DNA of 64,000 nucleotides from Pacificoceanicola sp049341065. GTDB taxonomy: Bacteria; Pseudomonadota; Alphaproteobacteria; Rhodobacterales; Rhodobacteraceae. The first letter of the stretch is position 1, and each line of letters begins with the position of its first letter. A model generated the notes under the pieces. The model did no database searches. It worked only from the letters and a program-made list of their open reading frames with translations, and was not told the origin of the DNA. The stretch covers positions 62,001 to 126,000 of the forward strand of contig NZ_JBMPIX010000004.1 of NCBI RefSeq assembly GCF_049341065.1, read 5' to 3'. Below, piece after piece: positions 36,555 through 44,930 of the stretch. The translations under genes were made by a program, and so were the position numbers.

Positions 36555-37318
36555 CGTTGATAACCCCTTCTGACGGGATCGCGATCGTCACCGGAGCAGG
36601 CTCGGGGCTGGGACGGGCCTTGGCGATCGAGCTGACTGGACGCGGATTCTCTGTGGCCGGAACTGGACGGCGCGTCGAGGCCCTGCGCGAAACAGCTGAT
36701 CTTTGCCCGCAAGGCCTTTTCCACGCCGAACCACTGGATGTATCAGACGCCTCCGCAGTTGTGGAAACATTTTCCCGAATTCGGAAAAGGCATGGCCCAA
36801 TTGCCCTTTTGATAAACAATGCCGCCGTTTACCCCCAACGCGATTTTCTTGAAGAAACCCCTGAAAGCTTTATGAAATCAGTCGCGGTTAACCTTGGCGG
36901 AATTGTCAATTGCAGCCACGCTGCGTTGCAGGACATGGCAACGAGTGGCGAGGGGCGCATCCTCAACGTCGCGACCTTTGCGGACCTCGATCCTCTGCCT
37001 AGTGCAGGCGCTTATTCGGTATCCAGGGGCGCGGGGCGCATCCTGACTCGGACTTTGGTTGCCGATCTCTGCGATCGCCTGCCCGGCATCGTGATTGGTG
37101 ACTGGATGCCCGGCATGCTGCGTACCCAGATGGGCATTCAGGACGGGTTAGACCCAGCGCAGTCGGCGAAATGGGGAGTCAAGCTGGCCTTGATGCGCGA
37201 TCCGTCCTTGACCGGGGCCGTATTCGAGATGGACCGGGAAATTCTTCCGCCCCGCGGACTCCAAGACAAGATCAAGGACCTGATCCTGATGCGTCGGCGC
37301 AAACCACGACGGCTGTGA
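36551..37318 (+). CDS. Short-chain dehydrogenase/reductase with altered active site
   Basis: A 255-residue SDR. The cofactor motif TGAGSGLGRAL and the NNAA motif are intact, but the catalytic YxxxK reads Tyr155-Ser-Val-Ser-Arg159, with Arg in place of Lys, and the usual Ser 13 residues earlier is Thr142. The Lys-to-Arg change is expected to weaken or alter catalysis, so the protein may be a slow enzyme, use a changed mechanism or have a binding role. It is coupled to the GMC gene by ATGA; the two may act on the same substrate (oxidation, then reduction or epimerisation). It ends 6 bases from convergent tagA-like gene. Confidence 0.85.
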   Translation: MTLITPSDGIAIVTGAGSGLGRALAIELTGRGFSVAGTGRRVEALRETADLCPQGLFHAEPLDVSDASAVVETFSRIRKRHGPIALLINNAAVYPQRDFLEETPESFMKSVAVNLGGIVNCSHAALQDMATSGEGRILNVATFADLDPLPSAGAYSVSRGAGRILTRTLVADLCDRLPGIVIGDWMPGMLRTQMGIQDGLDPAQSAKWGVKLALMRDPSLTGAVFEMDREILPPRGLQDKIKDLILMRRRKPRRL

Positions 37319-37324
37319 CGCAGG

Positions 37325-38098
37325 TCAGGCGCCGGTCCCTTTCACGCGTAGCGCAACGGCGCGCAGCATCTGGCCGGGCAAAATCGCAAAACATTTGATG
37401 TAACGCAGCCCAAGGCGTTTTGGATTGGCCATCATCCGCCACAGCCATTCCACGGCATAGCGTCTCGCCCAATCCGGCGCACGCTTTTGCGTACCAGCAA
37501 AGAAATCCAGACCGGCCCCGATTGAGGCGAAGCCGACGCCCGGCGCGACCCGGCGACCTGTTGCCGCGAACAATTCCTGTTTAGGGGCACCAAGTGCGAC
37601 AAAGCACAGCCCCGCGCCGGACTCTTCGATCTCTTTCAGTATTTTCACACTTTGAGGGCTGGCAGCATCAAAGCCCATCGGGGGGGCGATACAGCACACA
37701 ACCTCAAGATTGGGAACTTCGCGCTCAAGGTAAGCCTTGGCGGCCGCAAGCGCCTGGGCAGTCGATCCGGCAAAGGCCACCTTTACCCCTTGCCGCGCAG
37801 CGATCCGCGACAGCGGCAGGATCGCCTCGGACCCGGGGATCAGCTCAACAGGGCGCCGGGCCATCCGCGACATCCAGACGATGGGATTGCCATCAGCCAC
37901 AATGAAATCCTGAGCGGCATAGGCCGCGCGAAATGCAGGAGAGGTGTTCAGTTTGACAAGATGATCCAGATTTATCGTCGCCAGAGCAAAACCTTCGCGT
38001 CGCGCAAAACGTTCGGCCACGCGCGCCTCGAGCGAGGCCCAGGTTGCCACGTTCACCGGAACTGTCTGTCTTTTCAGCGTAAAATGCATGGATACCAT
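37325..38098 (-). CDS. WecG/TagA/CpsF family glycosyltransferase
   Basis: A 257-residue GT26 enzyme. The family marks are ATINLDHLVKL, the catalytic Asp region FIVADGNPIVWMSRM, VELIPGSEAILPL, FVALGAPKQE and GAGLDFFAGTQKRAPDWARR. Known members transfer N-acetylmannosaminuronate or a similar sugar from UDP to a lipid-linked acceptor early in repeat-unit synthesis. It stands alone on its strand, divergent from the Gfo/Idh operon. Confidence 0.92.
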   Translation of the reverse strand: MVSMHFTLKRQTVPVNVATWASLEARVAERFARREGFALATINLDHLVKLNTSPAFRAAYAAQDFIVADGNPIVWMSRMARRPVELIPGSEAILPLSRIAARQGVKVAFAGSTAQALAAAKAYLEREVPNLEVVCCIAPPMGFDAASPQSVKILKEIEESGAGLCFVALGAPKQELFAATGRRVAPGVGFASIGAGLDFFAGTQKRAPDWARRYAVEWLWRMMANPKRLGLRYIKCFAILPGQMLRAVALRVKGTGA

Positions 38099-38349
38099 TC
38101 CCGTCCCGCAGGGTGACGCAAATCACACCCGCCTGCCGAGCCTTATGCACAACAACCCGGTCCGAAAAAATGGCAATAATTCGACTTTTTCGTCATTTTC
38201 GGAAAATTCTGAAAACCGTCCGTTTTGTCGAATTCTGGCCACGTTTTCCGTATAGTGATCCCACAGGCAATGGTGGGCTGAGCAGTGGTAATCTGGTTCA
38301 ATCTTGAGATGTCCTGCCTCGGCAGGTCTTTGATCCGTGCGAGGCGCGG
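38099..38349. promoter_or_regulatory. AT-rich divergent control region of the polysaccharide operon
   Basis: Between the divergent tagA-like and Gfo/Idh genes lies an AT-rich stretch with TGGCAATAATTCG at 38171-38183, a perfect 13-base dyad ATTTTC-G-GAAAAT at 38195-38207, TATAGT at 38253-38258 (possible -10) and a small hairpin CCTGCC-TC-GGCAGG at 38313-38326 followed by TCTTT. The dyad has the look of an operator and the hairpin that of an attenuator; neither is proven. Confidence 0.4.
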
Positions 38350-39474
38350 ATGACGGGACGTGTCTTGCTTTTGGGTTGCGGTTTTGTGGCCGATCTTTAC
38401 ATGCGCTCGCTCGCCGCAACAAAAGGCATCGAAGTCGCCGGTGCCTTTGATCTAGACGCGGCGCGGCTCAAGACGTTTTGCGAGTTCTGGAACGTCCCTG
38501 CCAAGCCGTCGTTCGAGGCGCTTCTTCAGGATGCGCCCGACGCGCTGGTGTTGAACCTGACCAATCCCGATGCCCATTATGAAACGACCCGCGCCTGTCT
38601 TGATGCCGGTCGCCACGTCTATTCGGAAAAGCCGCTGGCCATGACCGTACAGGACGCCAAGGTGCTGCACGGACTTGCTGCGCAAAAAGGACTGATGCTT
38701 GCCTCGGCGCCCTGCTCGGTGCTGGGAGAGGCGGCGCAAACGTTGGGTCATGCTTTGCGCAATGGCGTGGCGGGCACGCCGCGCGCAATTTATGCCGAGT
38801 TGGACGATGGTTTCATCCCTCAGGCCGCGTTCACCAAGTGGCTGTCGGAAAGCGGCGCCCCCTGGCCTTATCAAGACGAATTCCGCGTCGGCTGCACGCT
38901 TGAACACGCCGGATATTATCTTGGCTGGCTGATTGGCTGGTTTGGTTCGGTTCGCACGGTGGTTGCTGCCAGCGCCGAAACCATTCCCGCCAAACAGGGC
39001 GCCGGGCCATTTGCGCCCGACCTCTCCGTCGCGACCTTGTTCTTTGAGAACGGCCCAGTGACGCGGCTGACCTGTTCGATCGTGGCGCCGCACAACCATT
39101 CGATCCGGATCGTCGGAGACCGGGGCGTTTTGAAATGCGATGCCGCGTGGGACAACAGCGCCAAGGTCCATTTTGCCAAACGGATGACCGTCCGGCGCCG
39201 CCTGATGGAATCGCCTTTTCCCAAGCGGATCAAACTCGCTGCCTCGACGCACCCCAAGGTCAAACGTTGGGGCGCGGCGGCAATGAATTTTATGTTGGGG
39301 CCCGCCGAAGTCCTTGAGGCGCTGGAGCAAGGCCGCGCTTGCCGCGTCGGCGGCGACTTTGCCCTGCACATGACCGAGGTCACCCTGGCAATCCAGACCG
39401 CAGGCGAACACAGCGGCGCCCAGACCATGACCACGCGCTGCGACCCTATGGAGCCGATGCCATGGGCCCGTTGA
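38350..39474 (+). CDS. Gfo/Idh/MocA family oxidoreductase
   Basis: A 374-residue NAD(P)-dependent sugar oxidoreductase. N-terminal Rossmann motif LLGCGFVADLYMRSLA; the catalytic EKP element reads YSEKPLAM; a C-terminal alpha/beta domain follows (LEHAGYYLGWLIGWFG). It probably oxidises or reduces an NDP-sugar. It starts a five-gene rightward operon (13-base overlap with the next gene) with an epimerase, GT4, GT2 and a fused Gfo-epimerase protein. The same Gfo-plus-epimerase pair occurs fused further downstream. Confidence 0.9.
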   Translation: MTGRVLLLGCGFVADLYMRSLAATKGIEVAGAFDLDAARLKTFCEFWNVPAKPSFEALLQDAPDALVLNLTNPDAHYETTRACLDAGRHVYSEKPLAMTVQDAKVLHGLAAQKGLMLASAPCSVLGEAAQTLGHALRNGVAGTPRAIYAELDDGFIPQAAFTKWLSESGAPWPYQDEFRVGCTLEHAGYYLGWLIGWFGSVRTVVAASAETIPAKQGAGPFAPDLSVATLFFENGPVTRLTCSIVAPHNHSIRIVGDRGVLKCDAAWDNSAKVHFAKRMTVRRRLMESPFPKRIKLAASTHPKVKRWGAAAMNFMLGPAEVLEALEQGRACRVGGDFALHMTEVTLAIQTAGEHSGAQTMTTRCDPMEPMPWAR

Positions 39475-40433
39475 CGCGCATCCTGATCACCGGGGCCAGC
39501 GGCTTTGTCGGGGCCAGCGCCACCCGCGCCGCCCGTGCGCGCGGGATCGAGGTGGTTGCCGTCTACAGGCGCAATCCCCGCCCGGAATGGGCTGATGACA
39601 CCGGGATCATTCCGATCCGGATCGATCTGTCCGATACTTCCAACACAAAACCGTTGACCGAGGCCATGGAAACTGTCGGCGCTGTCATTCATGCCGCCGC
39701 CCATCTTGGCGACGATGCCATCGCGCATGAATCGGACACTCTGCGCGGCACGCAGACGCTTTTGGATGCGATGGAGGGGTTTGACGTGGCCTTGGTGCTG
39801 ATCAGCACGATTGCCGTCTATGACACCATGCGCCTTGAGCCCTGGCAGAAGCTGGACGAATCCAGCCCGCTGGAAAAACCCGAAAGCGCCCGCGATATCT
39901 ATTGCGCGGCAAAACTGCGGCAGGAACAGTTGGTTCGCGCCAGCAGGCGACCGGCTTGGCTGATCAGGCCGGGTGTTGTTTATGGGCCAAGGCGCACGTG
40001 GAACGATCTCATGGGGTTCAACGCCGCCGGTCTGCATGTGCAGATCGGTCAGACCGGAGAGCTGCCCTTGATCCATGTGGATCATCTTGGCGCAGTGCTG
40101 GTTCAAGCCGCCGTGACAGATCCCCATGGACTTCAGATCCTGAACGCAATTGACGATGATCGCCCGACACGCGCCCGCTTTCTGAAAGCACATCGCCAAA
40201 CGGCCGGGAAGCCCAAAGCGGTCCTTCCTCTGCCCTACGGGTTCTGGCTGGCCCTGGTTCAGGGCTTGAAACCGATCAGCCACAAGCTGCCCGGCCTGTT
40301 TCGCGAACCCATTGTCAAAGCGCGGCTGATGCCCCTGCATTATCCCAACACAGCCTTGCGCGACGCGCTGGGCGGAGAAGACAGCGACCGATTTGAGGTC
40401 ATGCTTGCCCGCTGCACAAAGGGCGCGCCATGA
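39462..40433 (+). CDS. NAD-dependent epimerase/dehydratase
   Basis: A 323-residue extended SDR. The Rossmann motif TGASGFVGASATRAA is at the very N-terminus, the STIAVYD segment supplies the catalytic Ser/Thr region, and the active-site tyrosine is probably in RDIYCAAKLRQEQL (Tyr-x-x-x-Lys). The start at MGPLTRILITG overlaps the preceding gene by 13 bases; the longer frame is not convincing. Likely acts on an NDP-hexose together with its Gfo/Idh neighbour. Confidence 0.88.
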   Translation: MGPLTRILITGASGFVGASATRAARARGIEVVAVYRRNPRPEWADDTGIIPIRIDLSDTSNTKPLTEAMETVGAVIHAAAHLGDDAIAHESDTLRGTQTLLDAMEGFDVALVLISTIAVYDTMRLEPWQKLDESSPLEKPESARDIYCAAKLRQEQLVRASRRPAWLIRPGVVYGPRRTWNDLMGFNAAGLHVQIGQTGELPLIHVDHLGAVLVQAAVTDPHGLQILNAIDDDRPTRARFLKAHRQTAGKPKAVLPLPYGFWLALVQGLKPISHKLPGLFREPIVKARLMPLHYPNTALRDALGGEDSDRFEVMLARCTKGAP

Positions 40434-41647
40434 CCCTGACCAAGCTGGCCTATCTGACGGGGGAATACCCCCGCGCCTCGGACACGTTCATCCAACGCGA
40501 AGTCGCCGCCCTACGCGCGATCGGGCACGAAGTGTTGACCTGCTCGATCCGCACCACCGGGGCCGAACACCTAGTCGGGCCGGAACAACGCGCGGAACAT
40601 GCCAGCACTTTCAAGGTTCTGGACGCCTGCAAGTCGCCGCTGCGGCTAACTCGGGCGCATATACGCTGGCTCAGGACGCCGGGCCGTTACCTGCGCGCTT
40701 TGGCGCTGGCGTGGCGGACCGCGCCAAAGGGGATCAAGGGACGGCTCTTTAATCTGATCTATTTTCTAGAGGCCGGCGTTTTGGCCGCGCATCTTTCGGA
40801 TAAGGGCGTGCAACACCTGCACAACCATATCGCCAAAGCCTCTTGCACCGTGGCGATGCTGGCCTCGGCGCTTTCGGGTATCCCCTACAGCTTTACCATC
40901 CACGGGCCGGATATCTTTTTTGAACCGCACCACTGGCGGATTGATGAAAAGGCCGCGCGGGCAAGCTTCGTCGCCTGCATCAGCGACTTTTGCCGTTCCC
41001 AATTGATGAGCTTTGCCGCACAACAGCATTGGAACCGGTTCCATGTGGTGCATTGCGGCGTCGATCCTGATCGTTACACCCCGTCGCAACACGGCGGCGC
41101 AGAACTGCTCTTTGTGGGGCGACTGGCGGGCGTGAAGGGTGTGCCGGTGCTTCTGGATGCCTTGCGCGGGCTCGACTTTCGCGATTTGCGGCTGACCCTG
41201 ATCGGAGACGGGCCTGACCGCGCATTGCTGGAAGCCCAAGCCAAGGGTCTGCCCGTCGACTTCGTTGGCTACAAATCGCAGGCCGAGGTCGCCGAGGCGC
41301 TGGCCAAGGCCGATGTCTTTGTCCTGCCCAGCTTTGCCGAGGGTGTGCCTGTTGTCCTGATGGAGGCAATGGCCTCGGGCTTGCCGGTCGTCGCGACCCG
41401 GATCGCCGGGGTTCCGGAACTGGTCGTTCACGAGATGTCGGGCTTGCTGGTTCCGCCGGGCGACGTGATCGGGCTGCGCTCGGCCATCAAGACCGTGCTC
41501 GACAACCCGGACATTCGGCGCGAAATGGGCGTAGCCGGGCGCGAAACCGTCGAGGCGGACTTCAACATTGGCTCTGAAGCGCGCTGGTTGTCGACCCTGT
41601 TCGAGGGCTACCGTCTTGGGTGTCCACCCTTGGGAAAACGCCTATGA
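40430..41647 (+). CDS. Glycosyltransferase, GT4 (WcaL-like)
   Basis: A 405-residue retaining glycosyltransferase. N-terminus LAYLTGEYPRASDTFIQREVAAL is typical of colanic-acid-type GT4 enzymes; the C-terminal half shows LLFVGRLAGVKGVPVLLDAL, LTLIGDGPDRALLE and the Glu pair in LPSFAEGVPVVLMEAMASGLPVVATRIAGVPELV. It overlaps both neighbours by 4 bases. Confidence 0.92.
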   Translation: MTLTKLAYLTGEYPRASDTFIQREVAALRAIGHEVLTCSIRTTGAEHLVGPEQRAEHASTFKVLDACKSPLRLTRAHIRWLRTPGRYLRALALAWRTAPKGIKGRLFNLIYFLEAGVLAAHLSDKGVQHLHNHIAKASCTVAMLASALSGIPYSFTIHGPDIFFEPHHWRIDEKAARASFVACISDFCRSQLMSFAAQQHWNRFHVVHCGVDPDRYTPSQHGGAELLFVGRLAGVKGVPVLLDALRGLDFRDLRLTLIGDGPDRALLEAQAKGLPVDFVGYKSQAEVAEALAKADVFVLPSFAEGVPVVLMEAMASGLPVVATRIAGVPELVVHEMSGLLVPPGDVIGLRSAIKTVLDNPDIRREMGVAGRETVEADFNIGSEARWLSTLFEGYRLGCPPLGKRL

Positions 41648-42603
41648 CCCCGGTGGATGTGGTTCTGATCGGGCGCAACGAAGGCGCGCGGCTGGTCGCG
41701 GCACTGAACTCGGTGATGGGGCAGGCGCGGCAGGTGGTCTATGTGGATTCAGGTTCGACCGATGCCAGCGTGGCAGAGGCTGAACGGCGCGGCGCAACGG
41801 TGGTGCAGCTGGACATGGCCATCCCCTTCACCGCCGCCCGCGCCCGCAATGCCGGATTCGACGCGCTGGAGGATCCGCAGATCGTGCAATTTATCGACGG
41901 CGACTGCGCCCTTGTTCCCGGCTTCATTGCCACCGCCCGCGCTCATCTGGAAACCAATCCGCATCTTGCCATGGTGACCGGCTGGCGCCGTGAGATTCAC
42001 CCCAACGCAAGTGTCTACAATCAGTTGTGCGACTGGGAATGGCGCCGCCCCGCAGGGCAGATCGACGCCTGCGGTGGTGACATGATGGTGCGGGCCGAGG
42101 CTTGGCGAAGCGTTGGCGGCATGGATCCGGCCGTGATTGCCGCCGAGGATGACGAATTTTGCACCCGGCTGCGCAAAGCAGGCTGGCTGCTGGAACGGAT
42201 TCCACAAGAGATGACCCGCCATGACGCCAATATGCTGCGCTTTGGCCAGTGGTGGCGCAGGGCCGAACGGACAGGCCACGGCTTTGCTCAGGTCGGCCAT
42301 TTACACCCCGACTATTTCGTCAAGGAACGCCAACGCGTGCTGGTCTACGGGGCCGCCATCCCGCTTGCCATGCTGGTCGGGGTCTTTGTCGCGTGGTGGG
42401 TGCCCTTGCTGATCGCCGCGCTATACGCGGTGAACTATATCCGCACCGCCAAGGGGTTGATCCACGAAGGTTTGCCCAAGGATCAGGCATGGCTACACGC
42501 GCTGTTGCTGACCCTGTCAAAGCTCCCCAATCTCATCGGCATGGCGCGCTATCACTGGCGCAGCCTGACCGGGCGCGCCATGCGCATCATCGAATACAAG
42601 TAA
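41644..42603 (+). CDS. Glycosyltransferase, GT2, membrane-associated
   Basis: A 319-residue GT-A enzyme. The donor-site elements are VVLIGRNEGARL, the YVDSGSTDAS motif, QFIDGDCAL (DxD-like) and an EDDEFCTRLRKAGW acceptor motif. Two hydrophobic helices near the C-terminus (about residues 230-265) attach it to the inner membrane. The start at MTPVDVV overlaps the GT4 stop (ATGA); an upstream in-frame ATG at 41620 is less likely. Confidence 0.9.
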   Translation: MTPVDVVLIGRNEGARLVAALNSVMGQARQVVYVDSGSTDASVAEAERRGATVVQLDMAIPFTAARARNAGFDALEDPQIVQFIDGDCALVPGFIATARAHLETNPHLAMVTGWRREIHPNASVYNQLCDWEWRRPAGQIDACGGDMMVRAEAWRSVGGMDPAVIAAEDDEFCTRLRKAGWLLERIPQEMTRHDANMLRFGQWWRRAERTGHGFAQVGHLHPDYFVKERQRVLVYGAAIPLAMLVGVFVAWWVPLLIAALYAVNYIRTAKGLIHEGLPKDQAWLHALLLTLSKLPNLIGMARYHWRSLTGRAMRIIEYK

Positions 42604-42614
42604 GAGGTCGCCAT

Positions 42615-44711
42615 ATGTCCACCACAACCCGCGTTGGCCTGATCGGGGCCGGGTATATTGCCACGTGGCACGCTGATGCCTTGAAAGCGACGCCCGGCGT
42701 GACGATTGCCGCTGTCTGCGATGTCTCGGAAACCGCCGCCAAGGGGTTGGCCGAAGCGTATGGGGCGAAACCCTTTACCTCTGTGGACGAATTGATCACC
42801 TCGGGGTTGTGCGATGCGGTACACATTCTCACACCACCGCAGTTACATAAGGAAATCGCCTTAAAATGCCTTGAAGGTGGGCTTCATGCGCTTGTGGAAA
42901 AGCCTGTGGCCGAATCCGCCGAGCAGACCCGGGAGATATGCCAAGCGGCTGAGAAATTGGGCAAATGTTTTTTCGCCGGGCATAACTTCCTTGGCCTGCC
43001 CTCGTACACGCGGATGAAGGCCGAAATGGCCAAGGGGACATACGGCCGCATCTCGGGTTGCGAAATTACATGGGCCCTGCCTTTGGCGCCCTTGAGATCC
43101 GGGCCGTTCAACCTTTGGCTGCTGCGTCAGCCCAAGAACCTGCTGCTGGAACTGGGTCCGCACCTGATGGCGTTTGCGTATGATCTTTTCGGCCCGGTCG
43201 AAGTGATCCATGCCGAGGCCAGCAAGACCATCGCCCTGCCGGGCGAGGACATACGCCCGCAGGCTTTCCGCATTCTGGCACGCGCTGGCGGGGTCGAGAT
43301 CACCTTTACCATTTCGCTTGTCGAAACCATGGATGACCGCAGCGTGACCCTGCGCGGCTCCAGCGCACGCGCGCGGCTGGACTATGCGCAGGACGTGTTG
43401 ATCGTCGAGCGCGAGAATGCTTCGGACCTTGTGGTCAATCCGCTGCGCCGCCAGTTGGACCTGTCGCGGCAACATTTATGGGAAGGGGCGAAGAACGCCG
43501 CCGTCCAACTGAAATCGTTGAACACCCAAAACCCCTATGGACGCAGTTTCCGGGACATGAATGCGGCGATCTACGGGTCTTTGAACGGGCCTCAGGATGC
43601 TCGGTTCTCAGGCGCCAGTGCTGCGCAGGTGATGCAGGCGCTTGACGATGCAATCAACCTGCTTCCCGCCGACGTGCTGGCGGTCAAAGCCCCCGCAGTG
43701 CAGACCCGTAAACCCAAACCCACCGCCATGGTTATCGGCGGCACCGGCTTTATTGGCCGTGCGCTGACCCACCGTCTTGTCGCCGAGGGACGCGATGTGC
43801 GCGTGCTGTCGCGTGGGCGCGGCGGCCCTTTCCCCGATCTGCCCGACAATGTCGAAACCGTCAGCGCCTCCTTGCATGACCTTGATGGGCTGATCGCCGC
43901 GATGGACGGGATCGAGGTGGTGTTCAACCTTGCCAAAGCTTTGGAGATCAGTTGGGCCGATTGCCTGATCAATGATGTCGGCGTGGCCACGCGCATCGGG
44001 ATGGCCTGCGAAAAGGCCGGGGTGAAGAGGCTGGTCTATACCGGCACCATCGCCAGCTATGACATGTCCGATCCGAACGCGCAGATCACCGAGCAGACCG
44101 GCTTTGCCGAGGATATGACCGACCGCAACCTCTATGCCCGGTCCAAGGCAGAGTGCGAACAGCAGTTGATGAAACTGCACCGCGAACGCGGTCTGCCATT
44201 GGTCATCGCCCGCCCCGGTATCGTTGTGGGTGAAGGCGGCCCACTACAGCATTGGGGCATCGGCCGCTGGCACGGCGCCGGCGCTGTCCGCATATGGGGC
44301 CATGGCCGCAACATCCTGCCCTTTGTGCTGAATGACGATATCGCAGACGGGCTGATCCGCATGATCGACGCTCCGGTCGAAGGCCAAAGCTTTAACTTGA
44401 TCGGTGATCCGATGATGAGCGCCCGGGACTATTTCGACGCGATCCATCAGACACTTGGCGCGCGCATCCGGGTCAGTTCCGGGAATCTGTATGCCTTCTA
44501 TGCCTCGGACGCGGTGAAATACGGCCTCAAGAAATATGCCCTGCGCCGCCCCGGTGTGATCCGCCCCAGCCTTGCCGATTGGAAGAGCCGCGCGCATTTT
44601 TCGCCCTTCGTGAACGAGAAACCCAAACGTCTTCTGGGCTGGAAACCCGAATCCGATCGCTCCGCGTTCATTGAGAAAGCGATCGCCCAGGCCAATTTGT
44701 TCGGGTTCTGA
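42615..44711 (+). CDS. Fusion protein: Gfo/Idh/MocA oxidoreductase + NAD-dependent epimerase/dehydratase
   Basis: A 698-residue two-domain enzyme. Residues about 1-365 are a complete Gfo/Idh/MocA oxidoreductase (RVGLIGAGYIATWHADAL, catalytic ALVEKPVAE). Residues about 369-698 are a complete extended SDR (VIGGTGFIGRALTHRLV, YTGTIASYD, catalytic Tyr-Ala-Arg-Ser-Lys, PGIVVGEGGPLQHWG). The linker is short (QTRKPKP). Both nucleotide-binding sites look intact, so the protein could perform two successive NAD-dependent steps on one sugar. It comes 11 bases after the GT2 gene. The same two families exist as separate genes at the start of this operon. Confidence 0.9.
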   Translation: MSTTTRVGLIGAGYIATWHADALKATPGVTIAAVCDVSETAAKGLAEAYGAKPFTSVDELITSGLCDAVHILTPPQLHKEIALKCLEGGLHALVEKPVAESAEQTREICQAAEKLGKCFFAGHNFLGLPSYTRMKAEMAKGTYGRISGCEITWALPLAPLRSGPFNLWLLRQPKNLLLELGPHLMAFAYDLFGPVEVIHAEASKTIALPGEDIRPQAFRILARAGGVEITFTISLVETMDDRSVTLRGSSARARLDYAQDVLIVERENASDLVVNPLRRQLDLSRQHLWEGAKNAAVQLKSLNTQNPYGRSFRDMNAAIYGSLNGPQDARFSGASAAQVMQALDDAINLLPADVLAVKAPAVQTRKPKPTAMVIGGTGFIGRALTHRLVAEGRDVRVLSRGRGGPFPDLPDNVETVSASLHDLDGLIAAMDGIEVVFNLAKALEISWADCLINDVGVATRIGMACEKAGVKRLVYTGTIASYDMSDPNAQITEQTGFAEDMTDRNLYARSKAECEQQLMKLHRERGLPLVIARPGIVVGEGGPLQHWGIGRWHGAGAVRIWGHGRNILPFVLNDDIADGLIRMIDAPVEGQSFNLIGDPMMSARDYFDAIHQTLGARIRVSSGNLYAFYASDAVKYGLKKYALRRPGVIRPSLADWKSRAHFSPFVNEKPKRLLGWKPESDRSAFIEKAIAQANLFGF

Positions 44712-44837
44712 TTGCCGCCGGATTCGTGAACAATCCCCTCAAATCGGTCTTATTCATGACAGATTTGTTTGATGTAACCGTGGTGAGGCAACGCGTGCGC
44801 CGTGCAATAAATGGCCATGCACCGGAGTTGAGCTGAT

Positions 44838-44930
44838 ATGAATGCCAAGACAGAACATGGCAGAATCATGATTTGGGGCGTCGAAAGGCGTCCGTTGGTG
44901 TGCTCGACTTCGGAGGCAGGGGAGGCATGA
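44838..44930 (+). CDS. Possible 30-codon leader ORF coupled to the BY-kinase-like gene
   Basis: An ATG with GGAG 10 bases upstream opens a 30-residue peptide (starting MNAKTEHGRIMIWG, ending SEAGEA). Its stop codon overlaps the ATG of the kinase-like gene (ATGA), the same kind of coupling seen between true genes here. The peptide is basic-to-neutral without membrane segment. It may be a leader for translational coupling or a small protein; conservation would decide. Confidence 0.4.
   Translation: MNAKTEHGRIMIWGVERRPLVCSTSEAGEA

Noticed and set aside
36769..36787. Near-palindrome TTTTCCCGAATTCGGAAAA
   Set aside because: It lies inside the SDR coding sequence and is fully explained by codons for residues around FSRIRKR; no regulatory position is apparent.
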